Below the pieces are notes generated by a model. The model did no database searches. It had not been told where the DNA came from and saw only the letters and a list, made by a program, of their open reading frames with translations. Both the position numbers and the translations under genes were made by a program. From Pleodorina starrii (lineage: Eukaryota > Chlorophyta > Chlorophyceae > Chlamydomonadales > Volvocaceae), in the NCBI GenBank assembly GCA_030267565.1, contig BRXU01000002.1, positions 8,933,001-8,997,000 of the forward strand: 64,000 bases of DNA. Reading direction: 5' to 3'. Positions 22,378-33,915 of this stretch are shown piece after piece (the stretch's first letter is position 1; the number at the start of each line of letters is the position of its first letter).

Positions 22378-25300
22378 ATGGACCGATCCATGGATGGCAA
22401 GTACTGCATTGTCACTGGTTCCAACGGCGGCATCGGTGAGCTGCAGTAACAGTGGGTGCGGGCACCTGCCTGAACAGGCATGAGGGTTGCCTGCCCTGCA
22501 GCAGCAGTGTTGATTTCTACTCACTCCTGAGGACTACGGGCACAGCAGGCATAGGAGTTGTGCGGTGCATGCGTGCCCCTTTGGATTCAACGAATTTCCA
22601 GTATTTCCCCTTCCATTACAGATGCACACGCATGTCGATCGATGTGCAGGCAACCCATACCTACAAACGCAGAACGCCCCACTTGCAAGGGGGATGCTGG
22701 CAGCCGGTGCAGCACAGTGTATACGTACCCCCAGCAAGCTATACGTACATATGGGCATGCTGCACTTACATTTGTATAGCAGCAGCGGCGCTTTGTTCAT
22801 TACTGCCGCTCCACATGTATGCATTCCGTCCGGTTGTCGGTTCCGGCAGGTCTACAGGTGGCGCGGGGCCTTATGCAGCGGGGGGCCCACGTCGTCATGG
22901 CTTGCCGCAACATGGCCGCATGCGAGAAAGTGGCGGCGGAACTAAGGGTGGGTGGGTTTCACCGTACATTCGTGCGTGCATGGTGTCAGAGTCAGCACTC
23001 GGTACTTGCTGTTTGAAGATAGTAAGTTTGAGCTTGTCCGCGACCGACCTAACGACTGCCGCCCCCTACCTAAAAGGCGCGGGCGGCATGCACCGCTCGA
23101 ACCGAGGCCGATATCGATACGGGACGGCGTAGAACGGGAGCACGAACAGCGGGAAGGAGAAGGCCGAAACCGGGACGAAGCGGACAACGCAAAGCCAAAA
23201 GCGGACAATACAAAGGCAGCGCTGCAGTTACAAGAAAGCTTTGCGTTGGTCAATGCTTGCGATGCCGTTGCAAATATTCCCAATGCGAACAATTACCCTG
23301 CTTACCTAGCGTTTTGTAAAGCGACATCGGCAGACGCAACAGAATCTCTTCCATCCTGCTTCACCTTCACGCTAGCCATCTCAGCCTTCATCTATCTCGG
23401 CCATGCCAGCCTTCACGCCGCCGGCCATCTCAGCCTTCATGGCTGAGGCCGTGACTTCAGCATGTGCGCAAAGCTGCACGCTTGTGGCCCACTGGTTGGC
23501 CACGCCACGCACGACAAACGCCGAGCCGATTGGGGAGTGAAGTCATCACAGTCAGCGCTTCCTTTAGGGTGATGGGCCGGGCCCAGCTGCTGGCAGGTCC
23601 GCTATCTAAGCTCAGAATGGAGACGCATCGACGGCTTCATGTCTTGCCGATGAGAGGAAAGTTTGCTGCCGTCAGCATAGAGGCCCTGGTACATACCCCC
23701 CCCCCCAAACCGGCTCCGGCCTATACGTGGATAACCCCCAAACCGCGACGACACTTATTATTGTGGCGAAACGGGCGTATCTCGCTGAGCTTTGACAGCG
23801 TGTTATGTTGTCAGTTCTACTACATGGACTTTCAAAGTGTTGTTGTCGGCTTACTTGGGAGAGGCCAACCCGCGCGGGTTTGGGCTAATTTTGGCCGCGG
23901 ATCACTGCAGGCCCTTCTTGTACATGTATCACTGTCCCACCCGTTCCTCGACTTCCTTGCCCTGGCCAAAGGTCTGTTTGCGGACATGGGCATTGCAACG
24001 TGTCCACTTCTTCTATGCATTATATATGTCTCAGTCGTGGCCACATTACAATGGTCGTTGGTGACCGTTTCAGTTATGGTCGGTCGTCACATCCCCCTCC
24101 TCGTGACATCCGCATCCATGTCTCAGCTAGCATGCGGTGCTCCAACCGTTCCTACACCAGAACGGGACCGCAACCCCTTCACTCGGGGCCACACACATTT
24201 GGCCAAACCTCGATGTGCTGTACTGCCGGCAACACGGACCCCATCTGCGTGGCGAGTGTGGCCACTTGCACCTGCAGCATGCGTGGCCACTTGCCCCTGC
24301 AGCGCGTTGATGTCAAACAGTGTTTTCATAGGCACCGCTGCGGTGGCGGCGCCGATTGCCAACGCCTTCTCCACAAACTCTCCGTGGTCGTCCACAAACC
24401 CCTTCAGTGGATGCCACCTCTTTGGTTAATCCGAACCGGCACCCAGGAGATATGTATTAGTTTGTGGAGAAGGTGTTGGTGATCGGCGCCACCGCAGCGG
24501 TGCCTGTGAAAACACAGTTTGACATTACCGCGCTGCAGGGGCAAGTGGCCACGCATGCTGCAGGTGCAAGTGGCCACACTCGCCACGCAGATGGGGTCCG
24601 TGTTGGCGGCAGTACAGCACATCGAGGTTTGGCCTAGCGTGGCCCCGAGTGAAGGGGTTGCGGTCCCGTACGTTCTGGTGTAGGAATGGTCAATCGGAGC
24701 ACCGCATACATGGGAGTGGATGCGGATCGATGTCACACGGAGGCAGATGATCAAAATTAGCCCAAACCGGGGTTGGCCTCTCCCAAGTAAGCCGACAACA
24801 ACACTTTGAAAGTCCATGTAGTAGAACTGACAACATAACACGCTGTCAAAGCTCAGCGAGATACGCCCGTTTCGCCACAATAATAAGTGTCGTCGCGGTT
24901 TTTTTGGGGGGGGGGCCACGCACCAGGGCCTCTTCGCTGGCGGCAGCAAACTACCCTCTCATCGACAAGACATGAAGCTGTCGATGCGTCTCCTTTCTGA
25001 GCTTAGCGAAGCTGCCAGCAGCTGGGCCCGGCCCATCACCCTAAAGGAAGCGCTGACTGTGATGACTTCATTCCTCAATCGGATCAGCGTTTGTCGTGGC
25101 GTGGCCAACCAGTGGGCCACCAGCGTGCAGCTTTGCGCACATGCTGGGGTCACGGCCTCAGCCACTACATATAACTTGTGATCTGCCACTGTCTTTCCAA
25201 CTATGTGTTTGTCTCAGGAAGAGGGCCTCGCGGGCAGCTGCACCTGCAGGCCTCTGGATCTGGAGGTATGTACCACGTGCATGCATGCAAGGCACGGTGT

Positions 25301-28300
25301 TTGGGCAAGGCAAAGGCAAGGGAAGATGGACCGGGTGTGGCTATCCAACTACGTACCGGTATATGTCTGGCTGGGTGCGTGGCTTGATGACGAGCTTACT
25401 TAGGGCTTGATTGATGAGCTTAGCTTGCCACTCGCTCGCTCGCCACGCCTGCAGGCGGCGCCTGCAGCTGCATTTATACATTCGCACGTTGGTCGGCCGC
25501 GGACATAAACTAACCCTATTGGGAGTCCGTCAGGAGCTTCATACTTGAGTTTTACTATCATTTCTAATTTCAAACAATTATAGGCCTTGTGCCCCTCGCC
25601 AACATGCAATGATGTGATTTCTTTTCCATTAATAACCCAACATTATTATCCTGCCCGCATCTCCTCATTGCTTGTCATCCGTGTTCGTGTGACGACTCCT
25701 GGAACAGAGCCCAAGTTCGATCCACGCGTTTGCACGTCAGCAAGCTGCCGAGCTGTCTGGTGAGCAGAGGCCCGCCAGATCCGCCATTACTGCAGCTGCT
25801 GCTAGCTGCGCTGCTGGGGCCACATACAAGCAATAGCTGCTGCTATGCTGTTATGAAATCCTCAGGAGGGGGGCCACAGGAGGACGATGGCAGCAGGGGT
25901 GCAGCAACGGGCTGGAGCCACGACGGGAGGCGGCGTAACATAGACGTCCTGGTGAATAATGCAGGTAGGGGGGCGTGCATGCGTGGGAGCTCCAGATTGC
26001 AGCGGCCGGAGCCTGGGGTGTCCACCGGCCTGCTGTAGGCGGGTGCCAACCACCCCGAGTCACACGTAAGGCCCCATGCACGAAAGGAGCACTTCCCGCT
26101 CGGCGGGGTACTTGGATGGCCACTGATGACTTAGTCCCACCGGTATGGATGGAGCGAGAAAGACAAAGCTGCAGAGCCGCGCGACCAATAAGGCTGCTGT
26201 TCCCCCAGCTAGACCACTAATAGCAGACCTACCCTCCCCGGTACGGTTGACTGCGTGGAGGTCAATTTATTATGAGCCTTCAGTCGCGGTTGATGCAATT
26301 ATCCGTTGGTTGGCCAGATGCGATGTTTTTGTATACGGTATTGCGTGTATATATGCAAGCTATCGGTATGCATGATGATAATTGTATGCATTAGCTCTTC
26401 ACCTCGGTCACCGGATTCATGAACGCACGATTGTTGGACGATCGATGCACCCCAGGGGTGATGGGCGTCCCGCCAGCTGCCGACGGCTCCGATCGACACC
26501 TGACTGTGAACCACCTGGGGCCATATCTGCTCACGAGGCTGCTGCTGCCCAACATGACCCATGGTTCACGGATTGTCAACGTGGCCAGCCGTGCACACTA
26601 TGGGGGCTCATTGTCGCTGATCACGGGGCCATCCGGCGGGGCAGAAGCGGTCCGGAACGACACCCATCATTGGTGAGCGAGGTTGCTTGATTGGTTGGTT
26701 GGAGTGAGGCAGCGCAGCAAAGCAAGCGTCGTCGGTATGGGAACCGGGCGCATGGGATGAGGGAATTCGATATCATTGGGTGCATGCCTTGTGTTATGTT
26801 CGTGGGATCACGCCTGCACACGCATGTATGAATCATTGTCACGCCTTGCACACCTTTCTATCTGCTCATCTGTCTGCTCCTCGTTTTTCCCTTGCCTGCG
26901 CATCCCTGCTGGCTTCCCCTGCACTTCCACGCACCGCACGCACGCAGTCCGCCGTCCTCTGCTGCCGAAACCGCCGCCAATAGAAGCTGCACCCACCCTT
27001 TGCAAGACCAATCCAAGCAAGCTAAACACGCATCGATGCCCCCGTACATACTGCTTGTTTGCCGCGCGGGCGGACCGGCCCGCTGCCAAGTATGGTAACA
27101 GGTGGTGGCAGTACGCCCGTTCCAAGCTGTGCAATGTGCTCTTCACAGCCGAGCTGCAGCGCCGGTACGGGTACGGCAGCAATTACGCATCTGGATGCAG
27201 CGGCGGCGGTGCAGATGCCAACACGGCGGCTCGCGGCGCGGACGTGAGTAGTGGTGTCCGCAACAGCCAGAGCACTACAGCTGGCGGCGGCATCGGCAGC
27301 CCCATTAGCGGCGGCGGCATCGGAGCGTTTGCTGTCAGCCCGGGAATGGTGGATACGGGAATCTTCCGGTGCGTTAATGATGAATGGCTGGGGCGGGTGA
27401 GGGTGGCTGAGGGCGGAGAATGAAGGCCGCGGCGGGTCAGGGACGGATGGTAGGGAGCTTACTACTCTGGCTGATGTCAGAGTATATCATCAGCTACATT
27501 TTAGGACAAGCGAGACATAGATGATGAACGGCCAATGAGCCACATTCATGGACCGCACTCACGAGCCAAACTCATGGGCGACGGCGGCAGGGCTGCTTGT
27601 TTAGGACACCGCTTCATTTTATTTGTAGACACCCGCCGCTCTGCAAGGACGGAAGTCGTGGGCATAGTGTATGTCCGTTTGACTATCGTACGTAGTAGTA
27701 GTAAGGACCGTCCCTTGTCCCTTTTATGAGTTGTGTCTTGTATGTCTCCGTATGGTAGCTAGCGATAGGATGTCACACCTTCGATGCCCCCTCACGCGAC
27801 CTACCTGCAGTCACCTGCTGCCGGGCTGGGCTCAGTGGTTGCGGGCCCCACTGCGGCCGTTCGTCCGCTCTCCCCAGCAGGTAGGTGGGTCTACCGTGGC
27901 TGATTGCGCGCGGCTGCTTCCATTCAGGGTTCGAAAGTCCGTCGTTTACCTTTGTCCACACGACACCGCTTACCTGTGTTCCACGGCTAATAACCCCACC
28001 GAATGCGTGCCCCGCGCCCTAGCTATGCTACACCTACGTCCGGATGAAGCGAACTACACCGAAAATCGATGTGCCGCTAGCTCCAACTTGTGTGCCTCAA
28101 CGTTTTAACAAAACGGTTTGTGGTGCGACTAGTGGACAGTCACAAAAGGGGCAGAAGTGATGACCCTGGCTTAGGATGCTTAGGATGCGTGGAGACCGGG
28201 GGCAGCAGGAGGATGGCAAAATGGCTGGAAGCCACCATTCGATTTGCGTGACCGCGCCTCACCCAACCCCCACATACATAGAGGGAGCACACGGTATTTA

Positions 28301-29675
28301 TTTGGCACCTAGACCGGGCCCGCCCGTTCCATGTCTGCGACGGTGTGAGCCGTCAAGCAACTACGGTTGGCGTACGTCGTGCTAAATAGCTAGATTCACT
28401 GTACAGGAAACCCTAGTTAGCCCGTCCGTAGCTAGTTATGCTGTTTCTCTATCTACATGCCCCCGCCTGACGTTTGGCTAGCCGTCATTGCACCTCCGGC
28501 CCTCTTACGTGCGTCCGACCTTTCCAGGGCGCGGAGGTGGTCCTCTTTGCAGCTGTCAGCCCAGAACTGGAGGCAAGTAAATAAAGCCGGCGTATAGGTT
28601 CTAGGAGTGTGTGGCACGCGGCGGAGCGAGCCTAGCTTAGTACCGTATCAGGGGTTGATTGGGGTAGGGTGTGTTAAATGTGGTAGGTGGGGTGGGATAG
28701 CGCCCAGCATGCAGCAGGCGGCTGCACTAGGTAGCGGAAAGTCGTCGGTGAGGGCAGACCTACGTACGTATATATCTAGACGCTGGGGGGAATCGAACGA
28801 GGTTAGCTAACGCCTGCAAGCGGTTGGGCCCTTCGTGCTTGGGCAAGACATCGACCGAGGCCCTCGCAGTTGATACGCAGTCTGGATCCTGGAAATGAGG
28901 TACTCAAATGTCATGGAGGCTTGATGGGACAACAACATCGCCGCAGTGCGCGCTGCCGGCGGGCGGGCGGGTTGGCAAGTGGTTGATCGTCATTGGCCGA
29001 TCGACCCGGAAAGGCCCGGGAGGGGCTCATCATCACCACTTTTGCGGCCCCTGGATTGAGATAGATCACAGTACTGCATGTATGCATGGTCAATCCTTGC
29101 GTCGTCAATCATAAGTGCTTCCGCTACCTACTCGATTATTTCGGCCAACCAATCCTGCCTGCAATGTAAAACCCTAAAACACTACGTACGTAACCCTGCC
29201 CTTGCTGAACGCCAGGGCCGTGAAGTGCTCTTCCTGCATGACTGCCAAGAGATGCGCCCCTCGGTACGTTGAGCCGCCCGACTGAGCCGAGGTGTGGGTT
29301 ATGGGAGCAGGAGGAGTGGGGTGTCGGGTTGCCCCGCCGATCCAACGTCTCTCCCGCTAACGTGGTAGATGCAAAATGCTTTGCATTGCGTGCCCTTCAG
29401 AACTCGATCGCGCAAAGCCTCTGCAATTGTGCTTCACGGCCGGTGCCGTACGTCTCTCAGTGCGCTCCGTCATGCCGTGTGGTTTATGAGACGAACCTCC
29501 TCCGCTGTGCCAATCTGTCCGGTTTCGTTATTAATGGCGAAGGTAATGCGGTTTTACTGCCCCTTGCTTGCTTTACCTGCAGGCTGCTGCTCGGGATGCT
29601 CAGCTGGCTGCTGACCTGTGGCGAGTGAGTGCTGCATTGGTCGGTCAGCCGGAGGAGGGTGGGATCGGAGGGTGA
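22378..29675 (+). CDS. Short-chain dehydrogenase/reductase, retinol-dehydrogenase-like (11 exons, about 392 aa)
   Basis: NAD(P)-dependent oxidoreductase of the classical SDR family; substrate unknown. Exons: 22378-22435, 22850-22947, 25218-25265, 25708-25759, 25866-25964, 26456-26672, 27018-27368, 27811-27880, 28528-28572, 29216-29263, 29583-29675. Seen: the nucleotide-binding TGSNGGIG (split by the first intron), RGAHVVMACRN, RPLDLE, NIDVLVNNAG, VNHLGPYLLTRLLLP, the catalytic Ser in RIVNVASRAHYGG, the active-site YARSK, then AVSPGMVDTGIF and a C-terminal AAVSPELE. The overall pattern matches RDH11-14/TIC32-like enzymes. The exon 27018-27368 carries a low-complexity Gly/Ser/Ala insertion after ELQRRYG. 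Its 5' boundary is my weakest call, chosen because it is the acceptor that keeps phase. The intron after 28572 starts with GC (GCAAGT). Intron 2 is 2.27 kb because a foldback element occupies it. No transit peptide is obvious. Confidence 0.82.
23440..25164. mobile_element. 1.7-kb foldback element in the second dehydrogenase intron
   Basis: The two halves are inverted copies of each other. The outer ends read TGGCTGAGGCCGTGAC (23440) and its complement ending at 25164. Matching blocks continue inward, for example CACAGTCAGCGCTTCC, the segment 23742-23870 against 24775-24900, and 24190-24400 against 24450-24640, with the axis near 24.43 kb. Arms differ by substitutions, indels and a segment present only on the left (about 23900-24120). 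No protein with transposase motifs and no clear target-site duplication were found, so the class is open. Confidence 0.85.
23711..23742 (+). repeat. ~30-bp core of the dispersed repeat, copy 3
   Basis: GGCTCCGGCCTATACGTGGA followed by TAACCCCC matches the core of the repeats at 15041-15087 and 19733-19777, here within the left arm of the foldback element and next to a poly-C run. The right arm lacks it at the equivalent place. Confidence 0.75.
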
Positions 29676-29868
29676 TAGAGGATGAGTAGGCCGACATGCT
29701 GCAGGAGTTGAGTGACCGGCGCGCGCGGCCAGGATCGTGCCAGGCTCCACCACGAGCATGCCGCCAGCAGGCGCTAGATTATCAGGCGCTAGATCATCCA
29801 TCCGGGTACGCGGATACCCGGCCCCAGCGTATGTGCAGTTCCGATTGTGTTCACAAAGACGCGCTCTC

Positions 29869-29972
29869 GGTGCAACGATCAGCTAGTCGGTGTCCTGCAC
29901 TAGGTGTAATAATAATATTATTACACCTAGTGCAGGACTAGTGCAGGACACCGACTAGCTGATCGTTGCACC
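29869..29972. repeat. Nested perfect palindrome, 34-bp outer and 22-bp inner arms
   Basis: 29869-29902 is perfectly complementary to 29939-29972. Inside, 29892-29913 is perfectly complementary to 29917-29938 with a 3-base centre. The inner arm shares GTCCTGCACTA with the outer arm, so alternative pairings exist. Located about 190 bases after the dehydrogenase stop. Confidence 0.95.
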
Positions 29973-30027
29973 CACATGCTGCATGCGCCATATTATTATA
30001 ATATGGCGCATGCAGCGCTGATGTGGG
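29971..30027. repeat. Second strong hairpin next to the first
   Basis: 29978-29995 pairs perfectly with 29999-30016 (arm GCTGCATGCGCCATATTA). Flanking CCCACAT and ATGTGGG extend the stem after a small bulge. It follows the previous palindrome with almost no gap. The remainder, up to the transposon at 30191, shows nothing recognisable. Confidence 0.9.
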
Positions 30028-30190
30028 CTGCAGACCCTGGACTCGTTTGGGTCAGTGTTCGAGGTTTTACTCTGCTGCAAGGACACGGGATATATAGATT
30101 GACCCTACCTGCCTATTTGGATGCATAGTGCAGTGAGCACGAGTGAGCAGCTGCCAGTAGCTAGTTGCGTGCGCGTATATGCATTTGTGT

Positions 30191-31758
30191 TAGGGGTGGG
30201 AATTACGGTTACGGTGTTTACGGTTTACGGTATTACGGTGTAAGCAATTACGGTGACCCCCAAAAAGTACCGTAAAATTACGGTTCTTACGGTGTAATGC
30301 AATTACGGTTGCCAAAAAGTCAAAATTACGGTCGGACCGTCAGCGTGCGAGCACATCCCGACGACCACACCTCGATTTGCCTGTCCACGTGCCTTTCCAG
30401 ATCCATGCGTCCAGAGGAACATCACCAGGATTCTAATGGCAGTTAGACGTATAGCAATTAGGCCTAGTCACGCCAACTTGCAACAAGGATCGACAGCTGT
30501 TTCGTCCTTTGGAGAAGCTACGAGACAGTCTTAAGAAGCTTGAAAGGCTCACGACAATAAACTGTAATCAGTTATCACAGAAGAAACAAAAAATGGGGCG
30601 AAGACATTTGATTCAAATTCCGCTTCAGAAGCGGAGTACCGCGCGCGCATAAAGTACCGCATCTGTCTTACGCCATCATGCGCCCATGGCAACACACATC
30701 AGGTCATCCCAAGTACCTTAGTACGCAGTTTCGTTGCCCGCCCGCCCACCCCCTTTTCCTTAGTGCGCTCGTACCCCTGCGCGCGGACGCGCGGGCGCCG
30801 CGCGTTAGTTGGCGTGTGCTGTGTGTTTGTCGCGTGCGTCTGTCCCGGGTTCCCTGCGCCTTAGGTCTTTAGGCCGGTCCCAGCGTGGGGGAGGTTTTGC
30901 CTTGACTCTGGTTCCCTTTTGCCTCCCCCATCGCTAGCCTGGGCACCGTTTTCGCTCGAGGGAATCAGAGATGGCGCACGTGTCTGTTGCGGGGTACGCG
31001 GGCCTTGATGGCGGCGCCCCCTAGTCGTGGTCGATCGGCTGTTGGTCGCAGACGCGGTGCGGGCGAATGTCGTCCTGCTGGGGGGATGCGCTCTGCCGCA
31101 GTCTTTAGGGGCAGCGGGCAGCTGGGCAGAGCGCTTGCGGCCGCTGGCCGGCAAGGAGAGTAGCAAGCGGCGGCGCGGACCGGCGCACGTCGGCCGGCAA
31201 GAATGTTTCAGCGGCGGTTTCTTTACCCCCTTTTCCAGTTGCACCTTCCCTAGCGGGGGGCGACGGTTGGCGTTGTGGGGGTCAGGGTTTGTAATGGGAT
31301 GGGGACGTTCCTTGCTTGCCGTATCGCAGCAGACTCAAAACCGCCGCTCCGCCGGCCTCCTAGGCTGCGCATTGCCGCTACACCTGCCGCAGTCCTGGGC
31401 ACAGCTCCCAGCAAGGTGCTGCCCTTCATCCGGGCTGAGAAACGCTGTTTGCTGGTGAGCGGCTTAGCAGGGCCAGCATCAGAGCCCGACATTGGCTGCT
31501 TGTCACCCAAATCGCAGCTAAATACAGGCCCAGGTGCAAGTAACACTAATAAGACTATGTGAAAAGGTATGCAAAAGGCTTATAGAGCGGTATATGAAAG
31601 GAAAAAGATGATCCGGCTCCGAAAACGAGGACCGTAATTCGTTACGGTCGACTTGGTCCCGGAACCCACCGTAAATTTACGGTATTTACGGTGTTGCGCA
31701 TTACGCCGTAAGCAATTACGGTCCACTTTTTGGGATTACGGTGTAATTCCCACCCCTA
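30191..31758. mobile_element. Non-autonomous hAT-like DNA transposon (1,568 bp)
   Basis: Terminal inverted repeats begin TAGGGGTGGGAATTAC at both ends and are followed by subterminal arrays of TTACGG/CCGTAA motifs. The element is flanked by a perfect 8-bp target duplication ATTTGTGT (30183-30190 and 31759-31766), the duplication length typical of hAT elements, and the TIR start also fits hAT. No transposase is encoded. Its interior (30728-31339) is a copy of the ~620-bp repeat also present at 11182-11799. It lies between the dehydrogenase and the first urea transporter. Confidence 0.93.
30728..31339 (+). repeat. ~610-bp dispersed repeat, copy 2, inside the hAT-like element
   Basis: Starts GTTTCGTTGCCCGC and ends CGCAGCAGACTCAAA, with the block order of 11182-11799. 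Differences are substitutions and short indels. The copy at 11 kb lacks the hAT termini around it, so the repeat is not simply a piece of this transposon. Confidence 0.85.
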
Positions 31759-31766
31759 ATTTGTGT

Positions 31767-33915
31767 AGGCGGCGTTTTAGTCTCCTTGGGCCGTCGGCTC
31801 GTGTGGATTTTTTGTTCAAGAGAGGGGCACACACGCCCAACCATGTAACACACACACACACACAATGCGTATCACCGAATAATGGCTGCAGAAGGATACT
31901 GATTACAGATGGCTTTGGTAGAATGGGACGTGCGTGTATTTAGAACTTTTTGTCGATCGCAGGCAGATAAACAGACGGCAGGCAGGGGCATACCCATTAC
32001 CCAACGCCAGGAGGCGTCGCCCCCTGAAGTGGGGGGCGGACGCTCCACCCAAAGACCGCCATAGACACAAGAACGCCCGCATCACCGACAGCGAGCCTTT
32101 TCTCAAGCAAACTGGTCCACAATACCTACACGCGCTCCTGCAGTCTCCTCTCACCAACCCGGGGCCCACCCCAGCATGCAACAGCACCGACCCTTACCCG
32201 CTGTATCTCCCAAACCAACCACCGTGCACAGACAGTTTCACTGTTTCCTGCAAGAACCGCTCAAGGCGCCGCCGGCACATACCGTAGATGTACTTATCAA
32301 ACAAGCAACGCCGCCGCCACAACAGCAGCAGTAGCAGCAGCCAAACTTGCCTGACGTTGCTCCCACGCGCACCGCAGCGCAGCCATTCTTAAGCATCGTC
32401 GTTGGAAAGTTACATCCAGGTCAGCAAGGATGGCTCCGCGACACATGCCCCTTCGAATGAAGCATGGGACGCGCCGCATCACGGGGCCGCCGTGCGCAGG
32501 TAGCCAGACTTGCCCAGTCCTGGTGCGTCCATTTCGGCGCAGAACCATCCAGAACCAACCCAGAACAAAGCGAAATATTGTGGATTTCCGGTACGTTGCG
32601 AACTGTATCCCGCTTCCCGCTGTACTTTCTCGCTTGGGTTGTCGTCAAGTCCGAAGCTACTCCAATCCGTCCACATCCAGCCCGCCGGCGCATCAGCAGA
32701 GAATTAAACAACAGACGAACTTCAGTCGGGAACTGACAGAATAAAACGAAACAGCACAGCACTTGAAACGCAACGGCAGGTGCACCCAAAAGAATATGAG
32801 AGTTCAATGCCTGGATTTTGCAACAAGACGAGTGTCGTAATGTCAAGGAAGCCGCTGGAACAGGAACCACATTCAATGAACCCCACAAAGGCGCCGTGCC
32901 CGCCCGTCATGCGCGGGAAGGCAATCCATTTGCGAGCTGTGTACCCAACCCAAACCCCGGGTTCGCCCTGGGATGGAGGACATTGCACCGGAACCACGCG
33001 CACAGCACAGCATCAGTCCCACGGGTAACTGAGGCACACGGCAGCCGAAACCGCACTGCTCCATACGACAGGCTGCCATTGCCCATATTCCACATTCGAG
33101 GGCTTATCTTCACGATAATCCCCACACGCTCGCACGCCGCTACCGTCAATAGGCAAACACTGCACGAGTAAGCTCCGCATCTATCCCTCCAAAACGCCAG
33201 CACTATACAGCAACGGATACATCAGTACGGTGTATATATATCGCGATTAAACCTCCCACATCTTCGTCCCAGACCGAGTCCACGATCTATCGGCGACGCC
33301 TATTACGAGGGGCCTGACAGCGCCGGATGTAAGGCCTCTTGAGCAGCTCACGCAGTTTCTGGCTGGTGCCGTATGCCGTATGCAACGACAGCATCCGCGC
33401 AGCGGTTTCACTGCCAATAAGCGCTGTCACAATACACTCAGTCACACATTGCAGCCGGGCCTCGTGGGCCCCATCCAACCATCAACAATGAACGTTCGCA
33501 TGCAGTTATATAATCGTACATTAAGCGTCACAAATTCGTGCGAGGAATTCAGTCTCGCCGATGCAATCATTCCTGCGGGATGTCGAACGGACAGCCGAAA
33601 TCCTAGGACAGGTCTGAGGCCCCGCGACTCCCTTTGCCTCCCTCAAGCCCATGTGACTTCACCGACCCTCCAACGAAGACGACCGACGCCGGCGCTAGTG
33701 GCGCCCACGGCCGCTCCCAAAGCCCAACCACAGCCTCCCGCCCAAGTCCCAACGCGTTCACCTTCCCCCATATTTTAGGCCGCTTACGCCGCCGCGACAA
33801 CCGCGTCCAGCCCCGCCCCACCTCCCACCTACCATCTCCAGCCGCAACCCTCTTTCCAATCATCCGCACTTGACGTCGACTGCTTCCCGGGACGAGCCCT
33901 CGCACCACGTCAGCT
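31767..33915. other. 2.1-kb stretch without a recognisable gene
   Basis: Follows the right target duplication of the hAT-like element and runs to the stop of DUR3 copy A, so part of it should be that gene's 3'UTR. Contains a short (CA)n at about 31849-31864. No coding family or RNA gene was recognised. Confidence 0.55.
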
